Below are positions 1 through 8,232 of a stretch of DNA of 64,000 nt, in pieces (the stretch's first letter is position 1; each line of letters starts with the position of its first letter). Under the pieces are notes generated by a model that saw only the letters and a list, made by a program, of their open reading frames with translations, had not been told where the DNA came from and made no database searches. The position numbers were made by a program, and so were the translations under genes. The stretch lies in the NCBI RefSeq assembly GCF_051549785.1, contig NZ_CP189974.1, forward strand, positions 930,001 through 994,000, read 5' to 3'. The DNA comes from Caldatribacterium sp051549785 (lineage in GTDB: Bacteria > Atribacterota > Atribacteria > Atribacterales > Caldatribacteriaceae).

Positions 1-461
1 GTAATTTCGCTGATAACGTGGAAGGGAGCGAGAATAGGCGAGGGAGAGAGGTAGCTTCGGAAGTAGTTCCTCACGCCTTTTATGGTGATGCCGTAGAAGG
101 GAACGGCGAAGAAGACGACCAGGGCAAGGGCCAGGGTGGTGTTGAAGTCACTCGTGGGGGACTTGAGCCAGGGCACAAGACCGGCTACATCAGAGGTTCC
201 GATGAAGAGCGCCAGGGTCCCCACAAGGGGCAGGAATCTTTTGCCGTTGCCCGGGGACATCTCTTCCACAAGGTGCAGAATGGCCTCAACGAAGAGTTCA
301 AGGACGTTCTGCAGGCGGGTGGGGACAGGGCGCATCCTCCGGGTAAGGAAGAAGGAGAAAAGCACCAGAAACCCCATGACCACCCAGGTTGAAACCACCG
401 TCTTGGTTACCGGTATGCCCAGGAACACAAAGAACACCTGAGGGTTAAAGATTTCTTCCAT
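1..461 (-). CDS. atpB: F0F1 ATP synthase subunit a (partial)
   Basis: This is the membrane subunit a of F-type ATP synthase, which forms the proton or sodium half-channels beside the c-ring. About 153 residues are visible and the C-terminal half lies beyond the window edge. The product begins MEEIFNPQVFF, has a first hydrophobic helix, then a typical subunit-a stretch (LQNVLELFVEAILHLVEEM) and a following membrane segment (FLPLVGTLALFIGTSDVAGL). The catalytic arginine region is off the window. It starts at ATG 461, overlaps the small membrane gene upstream by 17 bases, and is the third gene of a minus-strand atp operon. I translated this frame by hand. Confidence 0.9.
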   Translation of the reverse strand, partial: MEEIFNPQVFFVFLGIPVTKTVVSTWVVMGFLVLFSFFLTRRMRPVPTRLQNVLELFVEAILHLVEEMSPGNGKRFLPLVGTLALFIGTSDVAGLVPWLKSPTSDFNTTLALALVVFFAVPFYGITIKGVRNYFRSYLSPSPILAPFHVISEI

Positions 462-732
462 GGCTTGCCCTCCCAAAGGAAATGCTGGCAAAGAGTATCA
501 GGAAGACGAAATAGCTCAAAAGGAACGAGACCACAAAGGGACAGAGCCGAACACGCACGTAGCGCAGAAAGAGGAAGAACCAGGTTCCCACAATGCCACA
601 GCGAGTGAGAATTCCCCTCCAGGCGGTGTACCGTCTTTTGTGGAGCACCGAATGTACCTCAAGGGCAATGAGTTCAAGGAGTAGCACAGCAAGCGCTACT
701 CCACCCAGGAAGCTAAGAACGGTTCTTCCCAT
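445..732 (-). CDS. Small three-helix membrane protein of the atp operon
   Basis: This is a 95-residue protein with about three hydrophobic segments (near residues 5-25, 45-60 and 65-85) and basic loops. It lies between the AtpZ/AtpI-like gene and atpB, overlapping each by 17-20 bases. Small proteins in this slot (AtpI, AtpR, UncI) are known to help assemble the c-ring or carry magnesium or calcium. The sequence is too divergent for me to assign a family. I infer a helper of ATP synthase assembly from position and topology only. ATG start at 732. Confidence 0.6.
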   Translation of the reverse strand: MGRTVLSFLGGVALAVLLLELIALEVHSVLHKRRYTAWRGILTRCGIVGTWFFLFLRYVRVRLCPFVVSFLLSYFVFLILFASISFGRASHGRNL

Positions 733-970
733 GGTCCTTCTTCTCCATTTCCCTGCTTGCCTTCATGAGGGCCTCATAGAGATTGTAGAATCCGAAAAGT
801 GCCCCGAGGGCAAGCAGCGACAGGGTCCAGGAAAACCCCAGGGGGTGCTTTCGGTCAAGGTACTGCCCCAGAAAAAGCCCCAAAAGCATGGGAGCCACCG
901 TTACCCATGCCAGGTCCCAAACCTCTCCAAGAGCTCTCCACAGATTTCCGTCGTCGAATTTCCCCTTCAC
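713..970 (-). CDS. AtpZ/AtpI-family ATP synthase accessory protein
   Basis: This 85-residue protein has two membrane helices separated by a short loop (APMLLGLFLGQYLDRK, then FSWTLSLLALGALFGFYNLYEAL). That is the usual architecture of AtpZ/AtpI proteins at the head of F-ATPase operons, where they assist c-ring assembly or cation uptake. It uses a GTG start at 970. A TATAAT box at 977-982 (read on the minus strand) sits only 7 bases upstream of that codon, so either the transcript is leaderless or translation starts at a later codon. It is the first gene of the operon. Confidence 0.7.
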   Translation of the reverse strand: MKGKFDDGNLWRALGEVWDLAWVTVAPMLLGLFLGQYLDRKHPLGFSWTLSLLALGALFGFYNLYEALMKASREMEKKDHGKNRS

Positions 971-976
971 GAAGGT

Positions 977-982
977 ATTATA
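977..982 (-). promoter_or_regulatory. -10 box of the atp operon
   Basis: TATAAT read on the minus strand, 7 bases before the GTG start of the AtpZ-like gene. No good -35 hexamer lies at 16-18 bases. The short distance would give a leaderless mRNA. Confidence 0.4.
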
Positions 983-1027
983 CGACGGAAAAAGAAAAAA
1001 GAGGTGGTGAAAATGTGGTGGGGATAC

Positions 1028-1056
1028 TTGAAAAAGGTGGCTCCGCCGAGTATATT
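1028..1056 (+). promoter_or_regulatory. Housekeeping promoter for tRNA-Gly
   Basis: TTGAAA at 1028-1033, a 17-base spacer and TATATT at 1051-1056. The predicted transcript start lies a few bases before the mature tRNA 5' end at 1070. Confidence 0.75.
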
Positions 1057-1069
1057 ATATAGACGAGGA

Positions 1070-1144
1070 GCGGAAATAGCTCAGGGGTAGAGCATCGGCT
1101 TCCCAAGCCGAGGGCCGCGGGTTCGAATCCCGTTTTCCGCTCCA
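1070..1144 (+). tRNA. tRNA-Gly (CCC)
   Basis: A complete cloverleaf: a 7-bp acceptor GCGGAAA/TTTCCGC, a D arm GCTC/GAGC, an anticodon stem TCGGC/GCCGA enclosing TTCCCAA (anticodon CCC), and a T arm GCGGG/CCCGT around TTCGAAT. CCA is encoded at 1142-1144. The total is 75 bases. Confidence 0.96.
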
Positions 1145-1253
1145 GGTATTTTTTTCTCCCCTTTTCCCTCCAGAGGTTCGGGCCTTCAGGGGCATGTCCT
1201 GTGAAGGTGTCGCCGTTTGTGGAACCTGCCGGGAGGCTCTCAGGGAAATTGGT

Positions 1254-1326
1254 TTGCAATTCCCCCCGGATTCCGGTAAAATTATGGTATCGTCGACAAA
1301 GAGTGGGGTCTGTCCCACTCTTTGTC
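1254..1326 (+). promoter_or_regulatory. nusA operon promoter with a leader hairpin
   Basis: TTGCAA at 1254-1259, a 17-base spacer and TAAAAT at 1277-1282 form a plausible promoter. The predicted start near 1289 is followed at once by a perfect 13-bp inverted repeat (arms 1295-1307 and 1314-1326, loop GTCTGT). The right arm is followed by ATTTATGG and not by a T-run, so it is a weak terminator candidate. It may be a 5' stabilising hairpin or an operator. The rest of 1145-1254 shows no gene. Confidence 0.5.
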
Positions 1327-1354
1327 ATTTATGGTCGCTTTTCCAGGGGGGCTT

Positions 1355-2401
1355 ATGAGTAAAGACATTCTGGCGGTTATCGAACAGATTGAAAAGACAA
1401 AGGGTATCCCGCGAGATACCCTGAAACAGGCCATTGAAGCGGCACTGCTTTCTGCGTACCGGAAGAACTTCAGGAGTTCCCACAAGGGAGTCTCCGTGGT
1501 TCTTGACCCTCAGTCGGGAGAAATCAAGGTTCTGGCGCGCAAAATGGTGGTGGAGAAGCTGCGGGACTCCACTACAGAGATTCTGAAAGAAGAAGCGGAA
1601 CGCCTGGGCTTCCGAGCCGATGTAGGAGAGTGGATTGAAATCGAAGTAACCCCCCGGGACTTTGGGCGGATTGCCGCCCAGACGGCCAAGCAGGTTATCG
1701 TGCAACGGCTCCGGGAAGCGGAGCGAGACAGAATCTACGAAGAGTTCTCAGAGAAAGAGGGAGAGGTCATCACCGGGGTTGTGGTTCGGCGGGAGGGGAA
1801 GAACGTCATTGTGGATCTCGGGAAAACCGAAGGAATCCTCCCCCCTGATGAGCAGGTGAGCACCGAGGAGTACCGTCCCGGGAGCCGGATGAAGTTCTTC
1901 ATCGTTGAGGTGAAGAAGACCACCAAGGGTCCACGGATTATTCTTTCCCGGACTCATCCGGGGCTGGTGCGACGGCTCCTTGAACTTGAGGTTCCTGAGG
2001 TTCATGAAGGATGGGTGGATATCAAAGCCATCACCCGTGAGCCTGGAGTGCGGACAAAGGTCGCGGTGGAGAGTCGCAACGAAAAGATTGACCCCGTGGG
2101 TGCCTGCATCGGCAACCGGGGGGTCAGGGTGAAGAACATCACCGATGAGCTCCGGGGGGAGAAAGTGGACATCATCCGCTGGAGCAATGACCCCGAGGTA
2201 CTCATCAAGGAAGCCCTGAGCCCGGCCCAGGTGCTTGAGGTGAAACTCGACGAGGAAACGAGAACCGCTCAGGTGATCGTCCCTGACGACCAGCTTTCTC
2301 TTGCCATTGGAAGGGATGGCCAGAATGTCCGTCTGGCGGCACGGCTCAGCGGCTGGAGGATTGACATCAGGGGGAGCGGGAAAAAAGAGGAAGAACAATG
2401 A
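1355..2401 (+). CDS. nusA: Transcription elongation/termination factor NusA
   Basis: NusA binds RNA polymerase and modulates pausing, termination and antitermination. The 348-residue protein has an N-terminal polymerase-binding domain (about 1-125), an S1 domain (about 133-200, GVVVRREGKNVIVDLGKTEG) and two KH domains with GXXG-type loops (GNRGVRVKNI near 253, IGRDGQNVRLA near 315). It lacks the acidic C-terminal repeats of enterobacterial NusA, which is usual outside Proteobacteria. I chose ATG 1355 because AGGGGGG lies just upstream. An in-frame ATG at 1331 follows the leader hairpin and has no SD. It heads the operon and overlaps ylxR by 4 bases. No rimP gene precedes it, although rimP is the common partner. 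Confidence 0.95.
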   Translation: MSKDILAVIEQIEKTKGIPRDTLKQAIEAALLSAYRKNFRSSHKGVSVVLDPQSGEIKVLARKMVVEKLRDSTTEILKEEAERLGFRADVGEWIEIEVTPRDFGRIAAQTAKQVIVQRLREAERDRIYEEFSEKEGEVITGVVVRREGKNVIVDLGKTEGILPPDEQVSTEEYRPGSRMKFFIVEVKKTTKGPRIILSRTHPGLVRRLLELEVPEVHEGWVDIKAITREPGVRTKVAVESRNEKIDPVGACIGNRGVRVKNITDELRGEKVDIIRWSNDPEVLIKEALSPAQVLEVKLDEETRTAQVIVPDDQLSLAIGRDGQNVRLAARLSGWRIDIRGSGKKEEEQ

Positions 2402-2703
2402 AGAAGGTTCCCATACGCATGTGCTTGAGTTGCCGGGAGAGGAAAGAAAAGAAATTCCTGGTTCGTGTGGTGCGGACCCTTCAGGGGACGCTTGAGGTTG
2501 ACCCGACAGGGAAGAGAGCAGGAAGAGGGGCGTACGTGTGCCCGGTTCCGGAGTGCGTGGAGCGCCTGGATCGCAAGAGTCTCTCTTTTGCTTTTCGTAT
2601 GGAAGTGAGTGAGAAAGAAGCGTTATCTCTCAAAGAGGCTTTGCGGGCGTACCTTGGGGGACAGGCAAAGGAGGTTCGGCATGACAAAGGTCAGAGTGTA
2701 TAA
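2398..2703 (+). CDS. ylxR: YlxR family RNA-binding protein
   Basis: This small 101-residue protein of the YlxR/DUF448 family is almost always encoded between nusA and infB. It has the diagnostic N-terminal signature RMCLSCRERKEKKFLVR and the central GRGAYVCP segment. Structural work on the family shows a cleft suited to RNA binding. Its role is linked to RNA polymerase or RNase P modulation but is not fully settled. It starts at ATG 2398 inside the nusA stop region, and its last 23 bases overlap infB. The L7Ae-like ylxQ often found next to it is absent. Confidence 0.88.
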   Translation: MKKVPIRMCLSCRERKEKKFLVRVVRTLQGTLEVDPTGKRAGRGAYVCPVPECVERLDRKSLSFAFRMEVSEKEALSLKEALRAYLGGQAKEVRHDKGQSV

Positions 2704-4609
2704 GGTCGCTGAACGGCTGGGGATGCCAACCCATGAGGTCATGGATATGCTCAGAGAACTCGGAGCGGACATCAAGAACCACATGAGCAGTATCGACGAA
2801 GACCTTGTGGAACTTCTGGAAGAGGAAATCGAGTTCCGTCGGAGGAAAGAGGAAGAACTTCGGAAGAAACGGGAGAAAACCGTCGTTCTCGAAAATCCCC
2901 CCACCCTGCGGGAACTTGCACGGCTTCTCGGGGAGGAGGAAACCGAGGTCCTGCTCCGTCTTGCCGATCTCAACGTTATCCCCCACGGCAAGAAGCCTCT
3001 CCCACCGCTTGTGGTGGAACGCCTGCTCCGGGAGAAAGGTTTCGAGGTGGAGTGGAAGGGAAACCTCCGCGAGGAGGTGCTCAAGAGTCTTGAGGTGGAG
3101 AGGCTCCCCCGTCCTCCTGTGGTGACCATCCTCGGCCATGTCGACCACGGGAAAACGACGCTCCTTGACGCCATCCGTCGTTCAAGGGTTGCGGAATCAG
3201 AGTACGGTGGCATCACGCAGAAGATTGGCGCCTATCAGGTGGATGTGGGAGGACGGAAGATCACCTTCATCGATACGCCGGGTCATGAAGCCTTCACCAC
3301 CATGCGGGCTCGAGGGGCACAGGTCACCGATATCGCAGTTCTTGTTGTGGCTGCTGATGATGGCGTCATGCCCCAGACGGTTGAGGCCATCCAGCACGCT
3401 AAAGCTGCCGATGTCCCTATTCTTGTGGCCATCAACAAAATCGACAAACCGGGGGCAAATCCCGAGAAGGTGAAGCAGCAACTTGCTGAGCACGGTCTCA
3501 TTCCTGAGGAATGGGGTGGAGAGACCATCTGCGTGGCCATCTCAGCCCTCCAGCGGAAGGGCATTCAGGACCTCCTGGATATGATTCTCCTCCAGGCAGA
3601 TCTTCTGGAACTTCGGGCAAGATACGCAGGCCCAGCTGTGGGGGTCATCATCGAATCACGCCTTGACCGGGGGAAGGGGCCAGTGGCCACGGTGATCGTC
3701 CAGGAGGGGACGCTCCGGGTTGGAGACTTCTTCGTTGCCGGGACGACCTGGGGGAGGGTGCGTTCGCTCTTTGATGACCTAGGGAAGTCCATTAAGGAAG
3801 CTCCTCCTGCCACTCCGGTGGAGGTCGTAGGCTTTGCCGAGCTTCCCCCTGCAGGAACGAAACTCGTTGTGGTTGAAGAGGAGAAAACGGCCACTGTTGT
3901 TGCCGAGCGACGGAAGGAGCGAGAACGCGAGCGGGCCCTTCGGGAGGCAGGAAACCGTGTCGTTTCCCTTGAAGAGCTCCTGGCCCCTGAAGAGGGGAAG
4001 GTCAAGGAACTGCACCTTGTGCTCAAGGCCGACTACCAGGGGTCTCTCGAGGCCCTGGAACGGGCGATATCCCAGCTTGGGGATGAGCGGGTCAACATCA
4101 ACGTCGTGTTTCGGGGAGTCGGCAACATCAGTGAAGCCGATGTCATGCTGGCCTCGGCCTCATCAGGAGTGGTGATCGGGTTCAACGTCAAGCTTCCTAA
4201 TGAGGTGGCCAAGGTCGCCAAGCAGGAGGGAGTGGAAGTACGTCTTTACCGGATTATCTACGATGTGGTGGAGGACATGAAACGGGCCATTCAGGGTCTT
4301 GTTGAACCCCGAAAGGTTGAGGAAGTCATCGGCAGAGCCGAGGTCCGGGCACTTTTCAAAGTCCCCCGGGTGGGGATTGTGGCAGGGTGCTATGTCCTTG
4401 AGGGGAAGATAGACCGAAACGCCTTCGTGCGGGTTCTGCGCAGGGGAGAGGTGCTCCAGGAAAAGGTCCGCATTGCCTCCCTGAAGCGTTTCAAAGATGA
4501 CGTTCGGGAAGTAGCCCAGGGGTACGAGTGTGGCATAGCGCTTGAGGGTTTCGAGGGCTTTGCAGAAGGCGATGTTTTCGAAGCGTATGTGGTGAAGGAA
4601 GAGCGATGA
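2681..4609 (+). CDS. infB: Translation initiation factor IF-2
   Basis: IF-2 is the GTPase that places initiator tRNA on the ribosome and promotes subunit joining. The protein is 642 residues. The N-terminal IF2_N motif (VYKVAERLGMPTHEVMDMLRELG) opens it, a second IF2_N-like segment follows near residue 75, and the G domain starts near residue 150 with G1 GHVDHGKT, G3 DTPGHEAF and G4 NKID. The EF-Tu-like and C-terminal fMet-tRNA-binding domains follow. The N-terminal region is short compared with enteric IF-2. ATG 2681 was chosen because an AGGAGG SD lies 7-10 bases upstream. The frame remains open upstream inside ylxR, but that part has no IF-2 character. Confidence 0.96.
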   Translation: MTKVRVYKVAERLGMPTHEVMDMLRELGADIKNHMSSIDEDLVELLEEEIEFRRRKEEELRKKREKTVVLENPPTLRELARLLGEEETEVLLRLADLNVIPHGKKPLPPLVVERLLREKGFEVEWKGNLREEVLKSLEVERLPRPPVVTILGHVDHGKTTLLDAIRRSRVAESEYGGITQKIGAYQVDVGGRKITFIDTPGHEAFTTMRARGAQVTDIAVLVVAADDGVMPQTVEAIQHAKAADVPILVAINKIDKPGANPEKVKQQLAEHGLIPEEWGGETICVAISALQRKGIQDLLDMILLQADLLELRARYAGPAVGVIIESRLDRGKGPVATVIVQEGTLRVGDFFVAGTTWGRVRSLFDDLGKSIKEAPPATPVEVVGFAELPPAGTKLVVVEEEKTATVVAERRKERERERALREAGNRVVSLEELLAPEEGKVKELHLVLKADYQGSLEALERAISQLGDERVNINVVFRGVGNISEADVMLASASSGVVIGFNVKLPNEVAKVAKQEGVEVRLYRIIYDVVEDMKRAIQGLVEPRKVEEVIGRAEVRALFKVPRVGIVAGCYVLEGKIDRNAFVRVLRRGEVLQEKVRIASLKRFKDDVREVAQGYECGIALEGFEGFAEGDVFEAYVVKEER

Positions 4610-4887
4610 GGGTTGGAGTGTGCCGTGTGGAGCTCTTCATCAACGGGAGTTCTTCGCTGAAGGACCGAAGGCGTGTGGTGGACTCGGTGAAGCAGCGCCT
4701 CCGGAATCGCTTCAACGTGTCGGTGGCCGAGCTCTCTGAGGATTCCCAGTGGCAGAGGGGGAGCCTTGGGATTTCCTGTGTGGCACGGGATGCACAGTCG
4801 GTGGAGTCCCTGCTCCACCAGGTGCTCGAGTTCATCGAGAACGACGACCGGGTGGAAGTCACCGACTGGCTTTTTGAAATCTACTGA
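4606..4887 (+). CDS. ylxP: DUF503 (YlxP-like) protein
   Basis: This 93-residue DUF503 protein begins RVGVCRVELFINGSSSLKDRR, the family signature. A ferredoxin-like fold is known for the family, and in Bacillus YlxP has been tied to ribosome maturation. Its invariable place between infB and rbfA supports a ribosome-related job. It overlaps the infB stop by 4 bases and precedes rbfA by 10 bases. Confidence 0.85.
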   Translation: MRVGVCRVELFINGSSSLKDRRRVVDSVKQRLRNRFNVSVAELSEDSQWQRGSLGISCVARDAQSVESLLHQVLEFIENDDRVEVTDWLFEIY

Positions 4888-4897
4888 GGTTACCGCC

Positions 4898-5245
4898 ATG
4901 AAAGAACAGAGGCCCCTCCGGGTGGCTGAACTGATCAAGAGAGAGGTATCCCGGATTCTCCTTTCCGAGGTTGAGGACCCGCGTCTTCGAGGGTTCACCA
5001 TCACCCGGGTTGAGATGTCTCCGGACCTCAAACAGGCCAAAATTTTCGTGGGCTTTCTGGGTGAGGCAGAGGAGGGTGAGAAGTACGAGGCCCTGAAGAG
5101 GGCGACGAAGTTCATTCGGGGGGTACTGGCCTCAAGAATTCGCATCAAGTTTATGCCCGAGATCGTCTTCGTGGCCGATCCAACCCTGGAGAAAGCTTTT
5201 CAGGTTGTGGAACTCCTGAACCGTCTGGAACAGGAGAACCAATGA
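4898..5245 (+). CDS. rbfA: Ribosome-binding factor A
   Basis: RbfA is a KH-type cold-shock factor that binds the 5' helix of 16S rRNA during late 30S maturation. The 115-residue product has the family features RVAELIKREVSRILLSEVEDPR near the N-terminus and the KH-like PEIVFVADPTLEKAFQVVELLNRL at the C-terminus. I set the start at ATG 4898. Longer in-frame starts would run back through the DUF503 gene. It overlaps the nrnA gene by 4 bases. Confidence 0.93.
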   Translation: MKEQRPLRVAELIKREVSRILLSEVEDPRLRGFTITRVEMSPDLKQAKIFVGFLGEAEEGEKYEALKRATKFIRGVLASRIRIKFMPEIVFVADPTLEKAFQVVELLNRLEQENQ

Positions 5246-6228
5246 GGGACGAAAAGAAGGAAATCTGCCGGATTTTCTCGGAAGCTTTCTACTTTGTGGT
5301 CACCTCGCATCAGAACATTGACGGTGATGGTCTGGGGTCGGCTCTTGCTCTCTATTTTCTCCTCTGGCGAATGGGGAAGAGGGCAAGGGTCGTCTACGAT
5401 GGCCGGGTGCCTTACTTCTACCGTTTCCTGCCTGGATCGGCTCAGGTACTCTCCTTTGAAGCGTTTTCCGCGGAAAAAGAACCTTTTGAAGTCCTGGTGG
5501 TTGTGGATTGTTCCAACCCTGCCCGGGTGGGGAGAGTGGAGGGCTTCCTGAAAGAGGCTCGCTACGTGGTGAATATCGACCACCATCCCGACAACGCCTT
5601 CTTTGGTCATGCGAACTTCGTCGTTCCCGGGTCTCCCGCTTCGGCACTCCTTGTGTACGAACTGGCCCGGGAGCTCCGTGTTCCCCTTGATGCTGATATC
5701 GCCACCGGTATCCTGACCGGTGTCGTAACCGATACCGGAGGGTTCCAGTTCGCCGAGCTCAACCAGAACCTCTTCACCGTTGTTGGGGAACTTGTGGCCT
5801 CGGGCGCTTCCCTGAGCACCATCATGCACCATGTGTTCCGTTTCCGGCGCCTTGAGGCGCTGAAGCTTCTGAGCCGGGCGCTCCATCGCCTAACTTTTGA
5901 CCCTGTCTGTGGGTGTGCGTCGACGCACCTCATGCAGGAGGACTTCAGCGAATGCGGTGCTCAGGAGGAGGACGCCGAGGGTGTCGTGGATTACGGCCTC
6001 TACATCCCTGAGGCCAGGGTTTCGGTGTTCTTTAAGGAAATTGCCCCCAACACCTACAAGGTGAGCCTCCGTTCCCGGGACGACTTTGACGTCCTCCCTG
6101 TGGCCCACCACTTTGGGGGTGGAGGACACCAGAGAGCAGCGGGTTTCAAAATCACGGGTTCTTTCCCTTCGGTGTACCGGGAGGTTCTGGATGTTTTGCG
6201 GACCATGGTCCTGGAGTCTTCGAAATAG
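5242..6228 (+). CDS. nrnA: DHH/DHHA1 phosphoesterase, NrnA-like
   Basis: This is a bifunctional oligoribonuclease/pAp phosphatase-type enzyme that degrades nano-RNAs and linear dinucleotides such as pGpG. Across 328 residues the metal-site motifs are present in order: HQNIDGDGLGS (near residue 20), VVDCSNP, DHHPDN (the DHH motif), TGVVTDTGGFQ, and a DHHA1 domain with GGGGHQRAAGF near the C-terminus. It lies between rbfA and truB, the classical position in Firmicutes-like and deep-branching bacteria. If it cleaves pGpG it would complete c-di-GMP turnover, which matters given the riboswitch at 25.4 kb. That link is inference. Confidence 0.88.
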   Translation: MRDEKKEICRIFSEAFYFVVTSHQNIDGDGLGSALALYFLLWRMGKRARVVYDGRVPYFYRFLPGSAQVLSFEAFSAEKEPFEVLVVVDCSNPARVGRVEGFLKEARYVVNIDHHPDNAFFGHANFVVPGSPASALLVYELARELRVPLDADIATGILTGVVTDTGGFQFAELNQNLFTVVGELVASGASLSTIMHHVFRFRRLEALKLLSRALHRLTFDPVCGCASTHLMQEDFSECGAQEEDAEGVVDYGLYIPEARVSVFFKEIAPNTYKVSLRSRDDFDVLPVAHHFGGGGHQRAAGFKITGSFPSVYREVLDVLRTMVLESSK

Positions 6229-6246
6229 GGCAAAGGAGCGACGGTC

Positions 6247-7134
6247 ATGCTGGGCGGGGTGCTGAATCTGTACAAGCCTGCCGGGGTGACTTCCCGGGTT
6301 CTTGTGGAGCGGGTAGGACGAATACTGAAGGCCAAAGCGGGTCACACCGGGACCCTTGACCCCTGTGCCCGGGGGGTGATCCTTGTGTGTTTTGGGAAGG
6401 CCACGCGTCTTGTGTCCTTCTTCCAGGAGCTCGATAAGGTCTACCGGGCGCGGTTCCGTTTCGGGATTGCCACGGACACCTATGACGTGAAGGGGAAAAT
6501 CACCGCGGTTTCTTCGGGGAAGCTCAGAGAAGAGGACCTGCTTCGGGTGCTTGGTGATTTCCGGGGAACCTTCGTCCAGGAGGTTCCGCCGTTTTCGGCA
6601 TGCAAGTATCGCGGACGTCCGCTCTACCAGTATGCTCGCCGGGGGGAACACATCACGCTCAGGCGGGAGGTTACCGTTTACCAACTGGAGCTCCTCTCCT
6701 GCCTCGAAGGAGAATTTGGGGAAGCGGAGTTCCTCATCCACTGCTCCGGGGGTACGTACGTGCGAAGCCTTGCCCATGAGCTTGGGCAGCGACTCGGCCT
6801 TGGGGCCTATGTGGCTGCCCTTGTCCGGGAGAGAGTGGGTCAGTTCCGGATTGAGGAGAGCATCGACGTCATGCAGAAGGGTATCGGAAGGGATTTCCTC
6901 CTTGAGCGGTCGCTTCCGCCAGAAAAAGCCCTGTACTTCCTCGATGCGGTGGAGGTGGGTGAGGAAGAGGCCAGGTGCTTCCTCCACGGGACTCCTTTCC
7001 CATCGCCCGTGCCCCTGCAGGCCCCCGGCATGGTGAAGGTGCTCCATGGTGGAACGTTCCTCGGGCTGGCTTTCTGGGATTCATTGAGGCTCCTCCCCAG
7101 AGTTGTTCTTGCCGAGTCCTGCCATGTTGCTTGA
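6247..7134 (+). CDS. truB: tRNA pseudouridine(55) synthase
   Basis: TruB converts U55 in the T-loop of tRNAs to pseudouridine and acts as a tRNA chaperone. The 295-residue protein shows the N-terminal GVLNLYKPAGVTS, the catalytic aspartate motif HTGTLDPCARGV (near residue 40), KVYRARFRFGIATDTYD and the C-terminal TYVRSLAHELG. It starts at ATG 6247, 18 bases after nrnA, and overlaps ribF by 11 bases. Confidence 0.95.
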   Translation: MLGGVLNLYKPAGVTSRVLVERVGRILKAKAGHTGTLDPCARGVILVCFGKATRLVSFFQELDKVYRARFRFGIATDTYDVKGKITAVSSGKLREEDLLRVLGDFRGTFVQEVPPFSACKYRGRPLYQYARRGEHITLRREVTVYQLELLSCLEGEFGEAEFLIHCSGGTYVRSLAHELGQRLGLGAYVAALVRERVGQFRIEESIDVMQKGIGRDFLLERSLPPEKALYFLDAVEVGEEEARCFLHGTPFPSPVPLQAPGMVKVLHGGTFLGLAFWDSLRLLPRVVLAESCHVA

Positions 7135-8230
7135 GCGGGGTTGGAAGAGGTTTCCCCAGGAGAGTGTTGTGGCCATCGGGTTTTTTGACGGTTTTCACCG
7201 CGGTCACCGCCGGGTTCTGGCTGAGGCTCTGGCGAGGTCGTCACCGGAGACCCCCCTCTGTGTGGTGACCTTCTACCCTCATCCCCAGAAGGCGCTACTC
7301 CCCCGGGAGGGCGTGAAGTACCTGACCTCATATGGTGAGAAGTACCTCCTCCTTGAGCACTTCTTCCCCGGGGCCTTCCTGTACTTCCTCCGATTCAACC
7401 AGGCTCTTCGGGAAACTGCCCCTCTGGATTTCCTGAACACGGTGGTGGAGTATTTCCACCCCCGGGCAATCTGTGTGGGCGAGAACTTCCGCTTCGGCTT
7501 CGAGCGCCAGGGAGACAGTGTGCTCCTTCGGGATTTTTTCGCTCCCCGGGGTACGGAGGTTGTGGTGGTTCCCTCATACCGGGTGCAGGGAGAAGTGGTC
7601 TCAAGCTCCCGAATTCGGGAACACCTCCTTGATGGAAGGCTCACCCAGGCGAATGAGCTCCTTGGATTCCCCTTTATGGTTATCGGGAGGGTCCGGAGAG
7701 GGCGGAGAATCGGGAGAACCCTGGGTTTCCCCACTTTGAACCTCCATCCACCCTCGCGGAAACTCCTGCCTCCGCCGGGAGTGTACACCGGGAGGGTCTC
7801 CTGGGAGAGCCCGGAGGAAACCTCCTGGAACGCCCTTATTTATACCGGGAGCCGGCCAACCTTCCACGATACGCACCGCCGGGTCGTCGAAGTCTTCGTT
7901 CCCTCATCCCCTTTCCCAGAGCTCTACGGTCGGAGAATCTGCGTTACTTTTGAGGAATTCGTGCGGGAAGAGATGGTCTTCTCTTCAGAGGAAGCTCTCA
8001 GAAGACAGATTCAGAAAGACCTTGAGGTCTTTCTCCAGAAAGACCAGTCGGGGCTTTCTGCCCCAAAAGGGGCTGCGCAGGGGCTTCGGGAGCATCGAGG
8101 AGAGTATAGCAGGAATTTCACAGATTCGTCACAAATTCTTCACAGAGGGCTGCTATACTTCCCTGTAGCGTGCCGGAACTTCTGGGAACCCGGCGTGGTA
8201 CAATGGGAAAAAAGCCGAAAGGCGGGCTGA
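7124..8230 (+). CDS. ribF: Bifunctional riboflavin kinase/FMN adenylyltransferase
   Basis: RibF phosphorylates riboflavin to FMN and adenylates FMN to FAD. The N-terminal nucleotidyltransferase has the HxGH-like GFFDGFHRGHRRVL, followed by the VGENFRFGFERQGD and SSSRIREHLLDGRL blocks. The riboflavin-kinase domain starts near residue 180 (RRGRRIGRTLGFPTLNL, GVYTG). The recognisable domain ends near nucleotide 8040. The frame then stays open for about 60 more residues of unconserved character across a GC hairpin and the promoter of the next operon. At 368 residues it is longer than the usual ~310. Start ATG 7124 overlaps truB. Confidence 0.92.
   Translation: MLLERGWKRFPQESVVAIGFFDGFHRGHRRVLAEALARSSPETPLCVVTFYPHPQKALLPREGVKYLTSYGEKYLLLEHFFPGAFLYFLRFNQALRETAPLDFLNTVVEYFHPRAICVGENFRFGFERQGDSVLLRDFFAPRGTEVVVVPSYRVQGEVVSSSRIREHLLDGRLTQANELLGFPFMVIGRVRRGRRIGRTLGFPTLNLHPPSRKLLPPPGVYTGRVSWESPEETSWNALIYTGSRPTFHDTHRRVVEVFVPSSPFPELYGRRICVTFEEFVREEMVFSSEEALRRQIQKDLEVFLQKDQSGLSAPKGAAQGLREHRGEYSRNFTDSSQILHRGLLYFPVACRNFWEPGVVQWEKSRKAG
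8151..8159 (+). promoter_or_regulatory. Extended -10 promoter of the MacAB operon
   Basis: TGC followed by TATACT at 8154-8159, an extended -10 box lying inside the 3' end of ribF. A second candidate, TACAAT at 8198-8203, is nearer the next gene. Neither has a clear -35. Confidence 0.4.
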
Positions 8231-8232
8231 AG

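Noticed and set aside
978..1328. Minus-strand frames across tRNA-Gly with a product containing SNPRPSAWEADALPLSY-like text
   Set aside because: This is the well-known false protein made by translating a tRNA gene in antisense.
5890..7047. Minus-strand frame of 385 codons opposite nrnA and truB
   Set aside because: It is a GC-rich mirror of two conserved enzymes with no SD or domain.
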